From Opitutaceae bacterium (GTDB lineage Bacteria > Verrucomicrobiota > Verrucomicrobiia > Opitutales > Opitutaceae), in assembly GCA_020847775.1 (NCBI GenBank), contig JADLBI010000158.1:1-5685 (forward strand): DNA of 5,685 nucleotides, written 5' to 3'. Below the pieces are notes generated by a model, which was not told where the DNA came from, searched no databases, and saw only the letters and a program-made list of their open reading frames with translations. A program made the position numbers and the translations under genes. This document shows, piece by piece, positions 5,519 through 5,685 of this stretch (the first letter of the stretch is position 1; each line of letters starts with the position of its first letter).

Positions 5519-5685
5519 GATATGCGTTGGAAAATTAGCGCGCATCCTCCCCGCCGCGCCCGCCCGCGTAAAGGATTATTGGCCGGCCCGGGTGCAACAG
5601 AATGTGATCTCATCCTCGCTAGGTGACGATGCTTAGCAGAGGTGGGCCGTGCGCTCCGTCGCGCGGCGGTCCGGCGTGGGCCACT
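5519..5685. other. Region upstream of fabF, no gene recognised
   Basis: No coding frame with credible protein character is seen on either strand here, and no acyl carrier protein gene ends in it. On the minus strand GGGGAGG (5552-5546) directly abuts ATG 5545. A TTGCAC hexamer occurs at about 5590-5600, but I find no -10 box at a proper distance, so no promoter is called. The right edge (5640-5685) is GC-rich, begins AGGTGGGCCG and contains GTGGGCC twice; it may be the start of another intergenic palindrome cut by the window end. Confidence 0.4.

Noticed and set aside
1..5685. CRISPR arrays, tRNA or rRNA genes, insertion sequences, phage or defence genes
   Set aside because: No regularly spaced direct repeats, tRNA-like cloverleaf, transposase, integrase or nuclease motifs were seen on either strand.

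Overview
The window is GC-rich and densely coded, with strong C/G preference at third codon positions. It looks like a bacterial chromosome from the Verrucomicrobiota, most likely the Opitutaceae or a close relative. That placement is an inference from three things: a TonB-dependent receptor tail with a PSTPVDARTG-type barrel segment, an exosortase with a YS-x-GWLVP N-terminal motif, and GC-rich palindromes between genes. No rRNA or other taxonomic marker is present to confirm it.

Layout: two gene groups converge. On the plus strand there is the 3' end of a TonB-dependent outer-membrane receptor (to 758). A 163-base gap follows, holding a long imperfect palindrome. Then comes a tightly coupled pair: a small DUF971 (GBBH-like N-terminal domain) protein (922-1233) and hisI, phosphoribosyl-AMP cyclohydrolase (1230-1688), whose start overlaps the preceding stop as ATGA. 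On the minus strand, read from the right edge leftward, are fabF-type beta-ketoacyl-ACP synthase II (5518-4193), a complete exosortase with its Cys/Arg/His triad (4166-3168), and a BNR-4-type beta-propeller protein (3097-1847). The groups meet at 1689-1846, which contains a GC-rich hairpin and a weak terminator-like element.

Functionally the window mixes housekeeping genes (histidine and fatty-acid synthesis) with envelope and polysaccharide functions (receptor, exosortase, carbohydrate-type propeller). fabF and the exosortase are 26 bases apart and are probably co-transcribed. The propeller gene follows 70 bases later and may share the transcript. Exosortases process C-terminal sorting tags (PEP-CTERM-like) at the inner membrane, but no tagged substrate or EpsI-like partner is encoded here.

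I see no convincing new multi-gene system. The points most worth checking are the 777-865 palindrome and its possible relatives in the other gaps, the propeller protein with lyase-like histidine spacing but no secretion signal, and the fabF-exosortase pairing.
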